A model generated the notes under the pieces. The model searched no databases and had not been told where the DNA came from. It saw nothing but the letters and a program-made list of their open reading frames with translations. The position numbers and the translations under genes are program-made. Of a stretch of 64,000 bases of DNA, positions 58,178 through 64,000 are shown in pieces. Every line of letters begins with the position of its first letter. Within the stretch, counting starts at the first letter, position 1. Source of the DNA: Treponema succinifaciens DSM 2489 (GTDB lineage: Bacteria; Spirochaetota; Spirochaetia; Treponematales; Treponemataceae); the NCBI RefSeq assembly GCF_000195275.1, contig NC_015385.1, forward strand, positions 1,054,001-1,118,000, read 5' to 3'.

Positions 58178-58622
58178 ACGAATTTTCAAGAAGGGCGGAG
58201 AAGACGCTTTTGAATTTTTCAAAATCTTTTCTGCTGTAGTTTTTCCATTTTCCGCCAGTTGAAACTCCAAGGCTTTTCATTTGAATACTTAGCATACGTT
58301 CTTCTATAAAATATTCGAGATTTTCTTTATTGAAAACAGTTCCCTTGTCATTCATTACTGATATTTTTTTGTTAAAAATTCTTTGCGCCAAAATTAAGTC
58401 TCTTGTTATAACTATATCGCCCGGCTTGGAATTTTCCACAATAAAATCGTCTGCGGAATTTTTTTCTTTGGAACATATTTCCATTTTGAAAAGTGGATTG
58501 CTAAATGAAAACGGAATATTTTTGTTTGCGGCAAATATTACTTTTAGATTTTTTTTGACCGCCGTATTTAAAATAAATTCTCTTGCATTTTTTTCGCATG
58601 AATCTGCGTCAACAAAAATCAT
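58170..58622 (-). CDS. YaiI/YqxD (DUF188) family protein
   Basis: 150 residues, PIN-like/NYN-related small protein: MIFVDADSCEKNAREFI (metal Asp cluster), VIFAANKNIPF, SADDFIVENSKPGDIVITRDLILAQ, and STGGKWKNYSRKDFEKF. A UPF0178 protein of unknown function, possibly a nuclease. The ATG overlaps the zapA stop by 4 nt, so it is coupled to the cell-division gene. Confidence 0.9.
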   Translation of the reverse strand: MIFVDADSCEKNAREFILNTAVKKNLKVIFAANKNIPFSFSNPLFKMEICSKEKNSADDFIVENSKPGDIVITRDLILAQRIFNKKISVMNDKGTVFNKENLEYFIEERMLSIQMKSLGVSTGGKWKNYSRKDFEKFKSVFSALLENSFS

Positions 58623-58921
58623 TCCAATGCTCCGCTGATTTTTTCTATTATATTCTGCGCGATTCTTTCTGCTTTTTCATCATCTTCGGTTGGAACTGCT
58701 TTTGAAAGTGAAATAGATTTTTGTTTTTCCTTGTAAAGCTCATCTACGAGCGCAATTCCAGATAAAATGCTTATTTTTAATGAGTCTTTTACACCGGAAG
58801 AATTTTTTATGGATTCAGTGATTTCTTTATAATAGGATAGAAGTTTTGCAAGATAGGCATCGTCTTCTGAAGCCTGTGCGGAAAATGATGCTCCGAGCAA
58901 TTCAATTTGAAGTTTTCCCAA
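58619..58921 (-). CDS. zapA: cell division protein ZapA
   Basis: 100 residues: LQIELLGASFSAQASEDDAYLAKLLSYYKEI, then LKISILSGIALVDELYKEK, the ZapA pattern that binds and bundles FtsZ. The C-terminal helix is charged and probably coiled coil. It follows a coiled-coil ZapB-like gene 20 nt upstream and is coupled to DUF188 downstream. Length and pattern are normal. Confidence 0.85.
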   Translation of the reverse strand: MGKLQIELLGASFSAQASEDDAYLAKLLSYYKEITESIKNSSGVKDSLKISILSGIALVDELYKEKQKSISLSKAVPTEDDEKAERIAQNIIEKISGALE

Positions 58922-58941
58922 TGCAGTTTTTCTCCTGCGTA

Positions 58942-59415
58942 TTAGAAAATATCAAACTGTCCGTTTAAATCTGTCTGCGGCTCAGCCGGATTTTCTTGCA
59001 TTTGTTTTGGTTCTTCCTGCTGGAAAATCTGAGGTTCTGAAACAACTGTCTGCTCTGATGCCTGCTGCTCAGAATCTGTGTTTTCTTCCTGTGGAATTTC
59101 ATTTTGAACTGGCTGTGATTCCGAAGAGTTTTCGTTGCCAGTTTGTACGCCTTGACCGCTAAGAATTGCATCTTCAACAGAGTCAAGACGATTTAATGTT
59201 TTCAAAATGCTCTCCTCGATCTTGGCCTGTGTTGATTCAATTGTAGAAACCAGCTCCGTTTTTTCAGAAAACGCTTTTGTAAGCTCGGCGCATTTACTAC
59301 GCAAAGCATCGTTTTCAGATTCAAGCTGCGAAACTTTATCAGTCAGTGAACTGATTTTTTCAACAGCGGCTTCTACTTTTTCCTGCAACAACAAAACTTG
59401 ATCGAGTTTAATCAT
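58942..59415 (-). CDS. coiled-coil protein, ZapB-like, with Gln/Glu-rich tail
   Basis: 157 residues. Residues 1-80 form a continuous heptad-like coiled coil (VLLLQEKVEAAVEKISSLTDKV, then LESENDALRSKCAELTKAF). The C-terminal 70 residues are low complexity, rich in Gln, Glu, Ser and Pro. Position directly before zapA suggests a ZapB-type divisome partner; simple coiled coils are hard to assign. It follows rplT by 3 nt and may be cotranscribed with it. Confidence 0.7.
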   Translation of the reverse strand: MIKLDQVLLLQEKVEAAVEKISSLTDKVSQLESENDALRSKCAELTKAFSEKTELVSTIESTQAKIEESILKTLNRLDSVEDAILSGQGVQTGNENSSESQPVQNEIPQEENTDSEQQASEQTVVSEPQIFQQEEPKQMQENPAEPQTDLNGQFDIF

Positions 59416-59418
59416 TTT

Positions 59419-59778
59419 TTATGCCTTTACTGCGTTTTTTGCAACTTCAACAACAGCCTTGAATGCAACTGGATCTTCGATAGCCATATTGCTCAATGCT
59501 TTGCGGTTGAGTGTAACACCAGCTTTTACAAGACCGTCAATAAAACGGCTGTATGACATTCCTTCAGCGCGAACTGCCGCATTGATACGGGCAATCCAAA
59601 GGCTTCTGTAGTCACGCTTTTTAAGTTTGCGTCCAACATAAGAATGGTCAAGTGCTTTTACAACAGCGTCTTTTGCAGCTTTGTAATTTGATTTTCTGTC
59701 GCCTTTAAAGCCTTTTGCAAGCTTTAAGAGTTTTACACGGCGGTTTTTACGTTTTGTTCCATCTATCGCTCTAGACAT
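59419..59778 (-). CDS. rplT: 50S ribosomal protein L20
   Basis: 119 residues: [71 protein letters not shown]. Assembly protein of the 50S subunit and, in E. coli and B. subtilis, repressor of its own operon. Third gene of infC-rpmI-rplT. Confidence 0.98.
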   Translation of the reverse strand: MSRAIDGTKRKNRRVKLLKLAKGFKGDRKSNYKAAKDAVVKALDHSYVGRKLKKRDYRSLWIARINAAVRAEGMSYSRFIDGLVKAGVTLNRKALSNMAIEDPVAFKAVVEVAKNAVKA

Positions 59779-59793
59779 CTTTTACTCCTAAAA

Positions 59794-59994
59794 TCAGCCG
59801 TATGGAAGCTGCTGTTTGCGGATTCTTGCTGCTGAATCTTCAGAAAGAATTCCTGCATGGCGCAAGTGCATCTTTCTTTTTGGTGATCTCTTTGTCAAAA
59901 TATGACGAAGATTCATTTTCTTGTACTTAACTTTTCCAGTACCGGTTAAAGAAAAGCGCTTTGATGCGGATTTCTTTGTTTTCATCTTAGGCAT
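59794..59994 (-). CDS. rpmI: 50S ribosomal protein L35
   Basis: 66 residues: MPKMKTKKSASKRFSLTGTGKVKYKK, then LRHILTKRSPKRKMHLR. Between infC (4 nt) and rplT (15 nt), the usual order. Confidence 0.98.
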   Translation of the reverse strand: MPKMKTKKSASKRFSLTGTGKVKYKKMNLRHILTKRSPKRKMHLRHAGILSEDSAARIRKQQLPYG

Positions 59995-59998
59995 AGTT

Positions 59999-60529
59999 TT
60001 ACCCCTGCTTTTTGACTTTTGAGTTCAAGGTCATAGACATGAATCTGCCTTCCATTGCGGCTGGCTTTTCGATTGCATAAGAACCTTCGACAAGTCTTTT
60101 TTCAACTTCTTTCAGTACATCATAACCAAGTTCTGTGTGTGCAAGCTCACGTCCGCGGAAACGGATTGTAACTTTCACTTTGTCGCCCTCGTTTAGAAAT
60201 TCCTGAACATGCTTTGCTTTCGTGTCAAGGTCGCCTGCGCCGATTTTAGGCTGCATACGAATCTCCTTGAGCTTGAGTACTTTCTGGTTCTTTTTGGAGT
60301 CACGAAGCTTTTTCTCCTGTTCGAACTTGTACTTTCCGAAATCCAGTATTTTACAAACCGGCGGATTTGCGTTTGGCGAAACTTCTACAAGGTCGAGGTC
60401 TCGATCCTTTGCCATTCTGAGGGCTTCAATTGTAGGGACAATTCCCTTCTGTTCACCTTCATCATCAATGAGTCTGATCTCCCTTACGCGTATCTGTTCA
60501 TTTACGCGCATACCTTTGTTGTCTGCCAA
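59999..60529 (-). CDS. infC: translation initiation factor IF-3
   Basis: 176 residues. N-terminal domain [23 protein letters not shown], then [24 protein letters not shown]-terminal domain [24 protein letters not shown] and [17 protein letters not shown]. The start is TTG at 60527-60529 right behind AGGAGG, giving a protein that begins [12 protein letters not shown] rare start codon is typical of infC and allows autoregulation by IF-3. Leads the infC-rpmI-rplT operon. Confidence 0.97.
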   Translation of the reverse strand: MADNKGMRVNEQIRVREIRLIDDEGEQKGIVPTIEALRMAKDRDLDLVEVSPNANPPVCKILDFGKYKFEQEKKLRDSKKNQKVLKLKEIRMQPKIGAGDLDTKAKHVQEFLNEGDKVKVTIRFRGRELAHTELGYDVLKEVEKRLVEGSYAIEKPAAMEGRFMSMTLNSKVKKQG

Positions 60530-60540
60530 TTATCCTCCTA

Positions 60541-60578
60541 GAGTATAAAATACTCGCATAGCATAACAAGTATTTTAT
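60541..60578 (-). promoter_or_regulatory. infC leader with two mutually exclusive hairpins
   Basis: Directly upstream of the infC Shine-Dalgarno, a small hairpin GAGTAT-AAA-ATACTC (60541-60555) overlaps a larger perfect 10-bp inverted repeat, ATAAAATACT (60545-60554) and AGTATTTTAT (60569-60578). The shared arm means only one can form, as in a regulatory leader. Regulation by L20 or IF-3 is known for this operon in other bacteria; here it is inferred. No promoter could be assigned with confidence. Confidence 0.5.
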
Positions 60579-60584
60579 CAGAAA

Positions 60585-61238
60585 TTATAGAACTGTGTCT
60601 AGTGAATTTTCTTTGATGAACGTAATTTTATAGAAAATAAATGTTGCCATGGCAAAAATAACTGCGAGCACGGCGTGTGCAAATCCGAATATTTTAAAAT
60701 ACCACAAGGTTTGAATTGCCGGCAGTATGGATGAAATTACAACGAATGCAATTGCAAAAACTGCGGTTTTGTTTTTTTTCTTGGACTCTATGCTGAGTTT
60801 TATTTTCAAATAAAAAGCCTGAGAAAAAAATGCTGTGCAGATAAAGAGAATCGGATTTTCAAATAAAAAGAAAAATGAGTGTTTTTCAGGACTTGAAATT
60901 GATATATATGGAAGAAAAATTGCGTAAAATGATGCTAGCAGCGGAAATGCCGATGTTGTTTTGTATCTTGTTCCGTCTTTTGAAAATAAATCCCAGAACG
61001 CAAATAAAATTACCGGCGGAAAAAATGTTGTTTTCAGTATGTGCAGAAAATGCTCGAAAAATCCCGATGTGGCGACATAGGCTGAAAAAATAAAATATTC
61101 CTTGAAGATTGCTGAGACAATTCCTGCTGTAAGTCCGATTGCGATAGGACCAAAGAAACTTTTGAAGCTGTACTCAGTGTGAATGCAGCAATAAAAAATA
61201 ACTGTAGCCGGAATCGATAAAATTAAAAATGAGTACAT
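60585..61238 (-). CDS. hypothetical integral membrane protein
   Basis: 217 residues with six or seven predicted helices (FLILSIPATVIFYCCIH, GPIAIGLTAGIVSAIFKEYF, FPPVILFAFWDLF, and others). The SKKKNKT stretch near residue 155 is a basic cytoplasmic loop. The early EYFIFSAYVATSGFFEHFLH segment is reminiscent of membrane proteins of the prenyl-protease class but lacks their clear motifs, so no function is claimed. The -10 box ends 8 nt before the ATG; probably leaderless. Confidence 0.75.
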   Translation of the reverse strand: MYSFLILSIPATVIFYCCIHTEYSFKSFFGPIAIGLTAGIVSAIFKEYFIFSAYVATSGFFEHFLHILKTTFFPPVILFAFWDLFSKDGTRYKTTSAFPLLASFYAIFLPYISISSPEKHSFFFLFENPILFICTAFFSQAFYLKIKLSIESKKKNKTAVFAIAFVVISSILPAIQTLWYFKIFGFAHAVLAVIFAMATFIFYKITFIKENSLDTVL

Positions 61239-61246
61239 ATTTGATT

Positions 61247-61275
61247 AGTTTAGCGGCAAAAAAGTTTTTTTTCAA
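61247..61275 (-). promoter_or_regulatory. promoter of the membrane-protein gene
   Basis: Minus strand: -35 TTGAAA (61270-61275), 17-nt spacer, -10 TAAACT (61247-61252), eight bases to ATG 61238. Confidence 0.6.
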
Positions 61276-61303
61276 CAGTTTCATTATAAAGATATTTTTC
61301 GCA

Positions 61304-61346
61304 TAAAAAAAACGGAGAAACTTCATATAAAATGAAATTCCCCCGT
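61304..61346 (-). terminator. fba terminator
   Basis: Minus strand stem of about 15 bp (61332-61346 with 61312-61326, a few mismatches) followed by eight T residues (61304-61311), just past the fba stop. Confidence 0.85.
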
Positions 61347-61371
61347 ATAAAGAATTTATTTCTTTAATGGA

Positions 61372-62376
61372 CTAGTCCAATGCGTGTCCTGCTGAACCAA
61401 GAACGTCAATGTTTTTGTGCATGTACATTTTCTTGAGTTCTTCGCGTGCAGGTCCGAGATATTCGCGTGGATCGAATTTATCCGGGTGCTCGGCGAGGAA
61501 TCTGCGGACCGCCGCTGTCATTGCGAGGCGTCCGTCTGAGTCGATGTTGATTTTGCAAACTGCTGACTTTGAAGCCTTGCGGAGCTGCTCTTCCGGAATT
61601 CCAACTGAATCTGGAATTTTTCCGCCGAACTGCTCGATGATTCTTACATATTCCATTGGAACAGAAGATGAGCCGTGGAGTACGATTGGGAATCCTGGAA
61701 GCTGTTTTTCAATCGCTTCAAGAACATCGAATGCGAGTGGCGGTGGAATAAGAACTCCGTCCGGGCTGCGTGTGCACTGCTCTGGTGTGAATTTGCATCT
61801 TCCGTGTGAAGTTCCGATTGAGATTGCGAGAGAATCGCATCCTGTCTTGCTTGTGAAATCAACAACTTCTTCCGGTTTTGTGTAGTGGCTTTCAGCTGAG
61901 GCAACTTCATCTTCAACACCTGCGAGAACACCAAGCTCAGCTTCTACTGTAACGTAGTCTTTCTGTGAGTGCGCGTATTCAACAACTTTCTTTGTAACAG
62001 CGATGTTCTCTTCATAAGGAAGTGAAGAGCCGTCAATCATTACAGAAGAGAATCCATTGTCAATGCAGTCTTTTGCAACTTCAAAGTTAGGACCGTGGTC
62101 AAGGTGAAGAACGATCGGAATGTCGCATCCAAGCTCATGTGCGTATTCAACAGCTCCGCGGGCCATGTTGCGCAGAATGTACTTGTCTGCATAAGCTCTT
62201 GCGCCCTTTGAAACCTGAAGGATTACAGGTGATTTTGTTTCAACGCAAGCCTGAATAATTGCCTGCATCTGTTCCATGTTGTTGAAGTTGTATGCTGGAA
62301 TCGCATATTTGCCTTTCATTGCCTTTGCAAACAAATCTTTTGTGTTTACAAGTCCAAGATCTTTGTAACTGTACAT
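61372..62376 (-). CDS. fba: class II fructose-bisphosphate aldolase
   Basis: 334 residues, zinc-dependent aldolase of glycolysis. Motifs: YAIPAYNFNNMEQMQAII, IVLHLDHGPNFEVAKDCI (Asp and zinc His, near 87), SVMIDGSSLPYEENI, EAELGVLAGVEDEV (near 139), ISIGTSHGRCKF (zinc His, near 186), and IVLHGSSSVP (zinc His). ATG 62376 follows AAGGAGC; the frame opens further upstream but without support. Neighbouring flaA genes match the order I recall in T. pallidum (TP0662-TP0664). Confidence 0.96.
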   Translation of the reverse strand: MYSYKDLGLVNTKDLFAKAMKGKYAIPAYNFNNMEQMQAIIQACVETKSPVILQVSKGARAYADKYILRNMARGAVEYAHELGCDIPIVLHLDHGPNFEVAKDCIDNGFSSVMIDGSSLPYEENIAVTKKVVEYAHSQKDYVTVEAELGVLAGVEDEVASAESHYTKPEEVVDFTSKTGCDSLAISIGTSHGRCKFTPEQCTRSPDGVLIPPPLAFDVLEAIEKQLPGFPIVLHGSSSVPMEYVRIIEQFGGKIPDSVGIPEEQLRKASKSAVCKINIDSDGRLAMTAAVRRFLAEHPDKFDPREYLGPAREELKKMYMHKNIDVLGSAGHALD

Positions 62377-62413
62377 ATTAGCTCCTTGTATCCGGAATGT
62401 TCGGACTTTTAAT

Positions 62414-62442
62414 AAGATAAAACATTTAAATGCAAAATTCAA
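62414..62442 (-). promoter_or_regulatory. fba promoter
   Basis: Minus strand: -35 TTGAAT (62437-62442), 17-nt spacer, -10 TATCTT (62414-62419), leader about 30 nt. Confidence 0.65.
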
Positions 62443-62478
62443 GACTGAAACCGAATTGCAAAATACTTTATAAATCAT

Positions 62479-62507
62479 TTGACAAAAAATGATTGTGTAA
62501 ATATAAT
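62479..62507 (+). promoter_or_regulatory. full-consensus sigma70 promoter of the flaA genes
   Basis: TTGACA (62479-62484), exactly 17 nt, TATAAT (62502-62507). Leader about 89 nt with AAGGAG before ATG 62603. A perfect housekeeping promoter for an abundant sheath protein, with no sigma28-like motif seen. Confidence 0.85.
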
Positions 62508-62602
62508 AAATGTTGATAATTTAGTTGATTTTTTTTTAATCAGTTAAATAAAATAAAAACTTGGCGATACATGAAAAACAATCGTACTCAAGGAGATTTT
62601 TA

Positions 62603-63337
62603 ATGAAAAAGGGCGTAGTCATTTTAGGTAGCCTGATTCTTGGACTTGCATTCTGCGTGCCGGCAGTAGCTCAGCCAAGCTCTAAGGCTGTTGAAACAAT
62701 TGTTATCGACAACTTCGATACAGATATGGAATGGTCTTGGGCTGTTCAGTCTAGCCGTTTCATTGCTGAAGGCTATCCGATTTTGAAAAAGTTTGAAGGA
62801 ATTCCAAATTCATTGATTCCTTACCACAAAGATTCAGATCCTGCCGCGATGGTCTTGGGTGTGAAGGCAAAATATGATCGCAAAGGCGATAACTGGTTTG
62901 AAGTTTATCCTTCTAAAGATGACGCTGCCTATGAAATTCCTTTTGTAGGAACTGTTACACAGGTTGACTTTTGGGTTTGGGGCGCAAACTATAACTATAG
63001 GCTTGAGATTCTTGTTCGTGATGCGGACGGTCGTGTTCATTCTCTTAAAGCCGGAAACCTTATGTTCAATGGCTGGAGGAATGTTGTTGTGAATATTCCT
63101 GGATATATCCGCCAGCATTCAAGAATCCGCTCGGGAAGAACGAACATGAGTTTTGTTGGATTTAGGATCCGCTCGGATGCGAATGAAGCTGTTGACGATT
63201 ACGTTATCTATTTTGATCAGTTGAAATATACAACAAACACTCTTGCAAACGTATATGATGGATATGCTTTGAAAGATGCGGATTTCGGCGAGTCAGAGAC
63301 ATCATCTTCTGATAATACAGAAACAACAGTTCAATAA
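62603..63337 (+). CDS. flagellar filament outer-layer protein, FlaA family (FlaA2-like)
   Basis: 244 residues with a signal peptide (MKKGVVILGSLILGLAFCVPAVA-QP). The mature domain has IVIDNFDTDMEWSWAVQSSRF, VTQVDFWVWGANYNYRLEILVRD, GWRNVVVNIPGYIRQ, and FVGFRIRSDANEAVDDYVIYFDQLK, typical of the FlaA sheath of spirochaete periplasmic flagella. ATG 62603 has AAGGAG; the frame opens at 62561 without a signal there. Followed 20 nt later by a second flaA gene, presumably cotranscribed. The acidic Ser/Thr-rich tail is variable in this family. Confidence 0.92.
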   Translation: MKKGVVILGSLILGLAFCVPAVAQPSSKAVETIVIDNFDTDMEWSWAVQSSRFIAEGYPILKKFEGIPNSLIPYHKDSDPAAMVLGVKAKYDRKGDNWFEVYPSKDDAAYEIPFVGTVTQVDFWVWGANYNYRLEILVRDADGRVHSLKAGNLMFNGWRNVVVNIPGYIRQHSRIRSGRTNMSFVGFRIRSDANEAVDDYVIYFDQLKYTTNTLANVYDGYALKDADFGESETSSSDNTETTVQ

Positions 63338-63357
63338 AGAATAAAGGTGGAAGACAA

Positions 63358-64000
63358 ATGAAAAAAATAAGTTTTGCTGTTTTAGCGTTGGCTGCTGTTT
63401 TTGCTGGAACTGCTTTTTCTCAGACAGACAGTCTTTCTGAGCCGGATGCATCAAATATCGGAAATGACAGTGCTCGCCAGGCTCTTCGCGAGGTGAGTGT
63501 AGACCGTTTTGAAAGAGAAGGTTCCTGGAATGTTCATATTTCTTCTGACAACGGAGTTATTACAGGACGTTTGTTTGAAGGAAGTCCTGCTGCAAAAGAG
63601 GAATTAAATGATTCTGGAAATCAGCAGATTGAAGATACAAAAGTTCTTGGTGTTAAAGTTGAATTTTTCCGCCGTGGTGTAAATTCATTCTATATCACAG
63701 CTGCCCGGCCGATTCCTATTGAAGGCGTTACAAAGACAGTTTCTATTTGGGCTTGCGGACGCAATATGGGACATCAGCTTTGGCTTTTGGTTCAGGATTA
63801 CAATGGAAACAACTTTGAAATTTGGATGGGTTCATTGGAATTCAGCGGATGGAAAAAACTTACAACCGCCATTCCTCCTTCTCCAGATAGCGAGCATGGA
63901 ATTGTTCAGCAGAGTGTATATCATGGAGATAGACCTGGACTTCGCGTTGTTGGATTCCGTGTAGACTGCAATCCTATGGAAGCAAGAGGCGCTTTCTATA
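63358..64000 (+). CDS. flagellar filament outer-layer protein, FlaA family, 3' end outside window
   Basis: 214 visible residues, open to the window edge. Signal peptide ISFAVLALAAVFAGTAFS-QT, then VDRFEREGSWNVHISSDNG, VLGVKVEFFRRGVNSFYI, ITAARPIPIEGVTKTVSIWACGR in outline, and LRVVGFRVDCNPMEARG. This parallels the strand order of the preceding FlaA protein. AAAGGTGG precedes the ATG. The pair matches the tandem flaA arrangement after fba that I recall in T. pallidum. Confidence 0.92.
   Translation, partial: MKKISFAVLALAAVFAGTAFSQTDSLSEPDASNIGNDSARQALREVSVDRFEREGSWNVHISSDNGVITGRLFEGSPAAKEELNDSGNQQIEDTKVLGVKVEFFRRGVNSFYITAARPIPIEGVTKTVSIWACGRNMGHQLWLLVQDYNGNNFEIWMGSLEFSGWKKLTTAIPPSPDSEHGIVQQSVYHGDRPGLRVVGFRVDCNPMEARGAFY

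Overview
The window reads as chromosome of a host-associated (rumen or gut type) Treponema. The evidence is two adjacent flagellar sheath genes (flaA type) beside a class II fructose-bisphosphate aldolase at the right edge, an order I recall from T. pallidum; an rpsP-khpA-rimM-trmD-rplS operon; spirochaete-type small FliK-like and FlhB-like genes; AT-rich DNA; and poly-G tracts of the kind treponemes use for phase variation. No species can be named from sequence alone.

Layout. 1-4.7 kb (minus): ribosome/tRNA-modification operon followed by FliK-like, FlhB-like and yraN genes. 4.8-9.2 kb (plus): galK, rny and one unknown gene. 9.2-15.1 kb (plus): a five-gene cassette of SGNH protein, MBOAT acyltransferase, AMP-dependent adenylating enzyme, fold-III PLP decarboxylase/racemase and phosphopantetheine carrier. 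It looks like a dlt system rebuilt around a carrier-bound amino acid. 15.1-27.2 kb: a surface-glycan region with GT2 enzymes, an FdtA/FdtB-type amino-sugar pair, an ArnC-like transferase, two giant YfhO-like membrane proteins and two SMR-type carriers. 27.4-33 kb (minus): unknown gene, TRAP-TAXI transporter and a lone glycosyltransferase. 33-40.3 kb (minus): decayed and mobile DNA (a DUF3990-type gene broken by a 22-bp tandem array, and an IS1595-like element inserted in an acyltransferase gene), then a Wzx-like flippase and a Wzi-like barrel. 40.4-41.4 kb: tRNA-Leu with a small two-gene insert. 41.5-46.4 kb: ade, lon and an exported protein. 46.4-48 kb: a scar of peptidase, transposase and glycosyltransferase fragments. 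48.2-52.4 kb: tRNA-Pro and tRNA-Asp, then an FHA / PPP-type phosphatase / Ser-Thr kinase signalling set. 52.4-62.4 kb: pncB, SDR, GH3 glycosidase, RNA methyltransferase, GAF-HD-GYP protein, zapA and infC-rpmI-rplT, then fba. 62.6-64 kb: two flaA genes, the second cut by the window end.

How it works together. Between 9 and 40 kb most genes build, flip, decorate or display a cell-surface polysaccharide. Several appear switchable: four poly-G tracts of 9-10 bases occur here, two inside glycan-enzyme genes and two inside short translated leaders preceding unrelated glycan genes. One acyltransferase is frameshifted at its tract and also split by the IS. Removing one G and the IS with one target copy restores a continuous 344-codon frame.

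A second theme is initiation. At least seven genes have a promoter -10 box ending only 6-8 nt before the ATG, so their mRNAs should be leaderless, while neighbouring genes have ordinary GGAGG sites.
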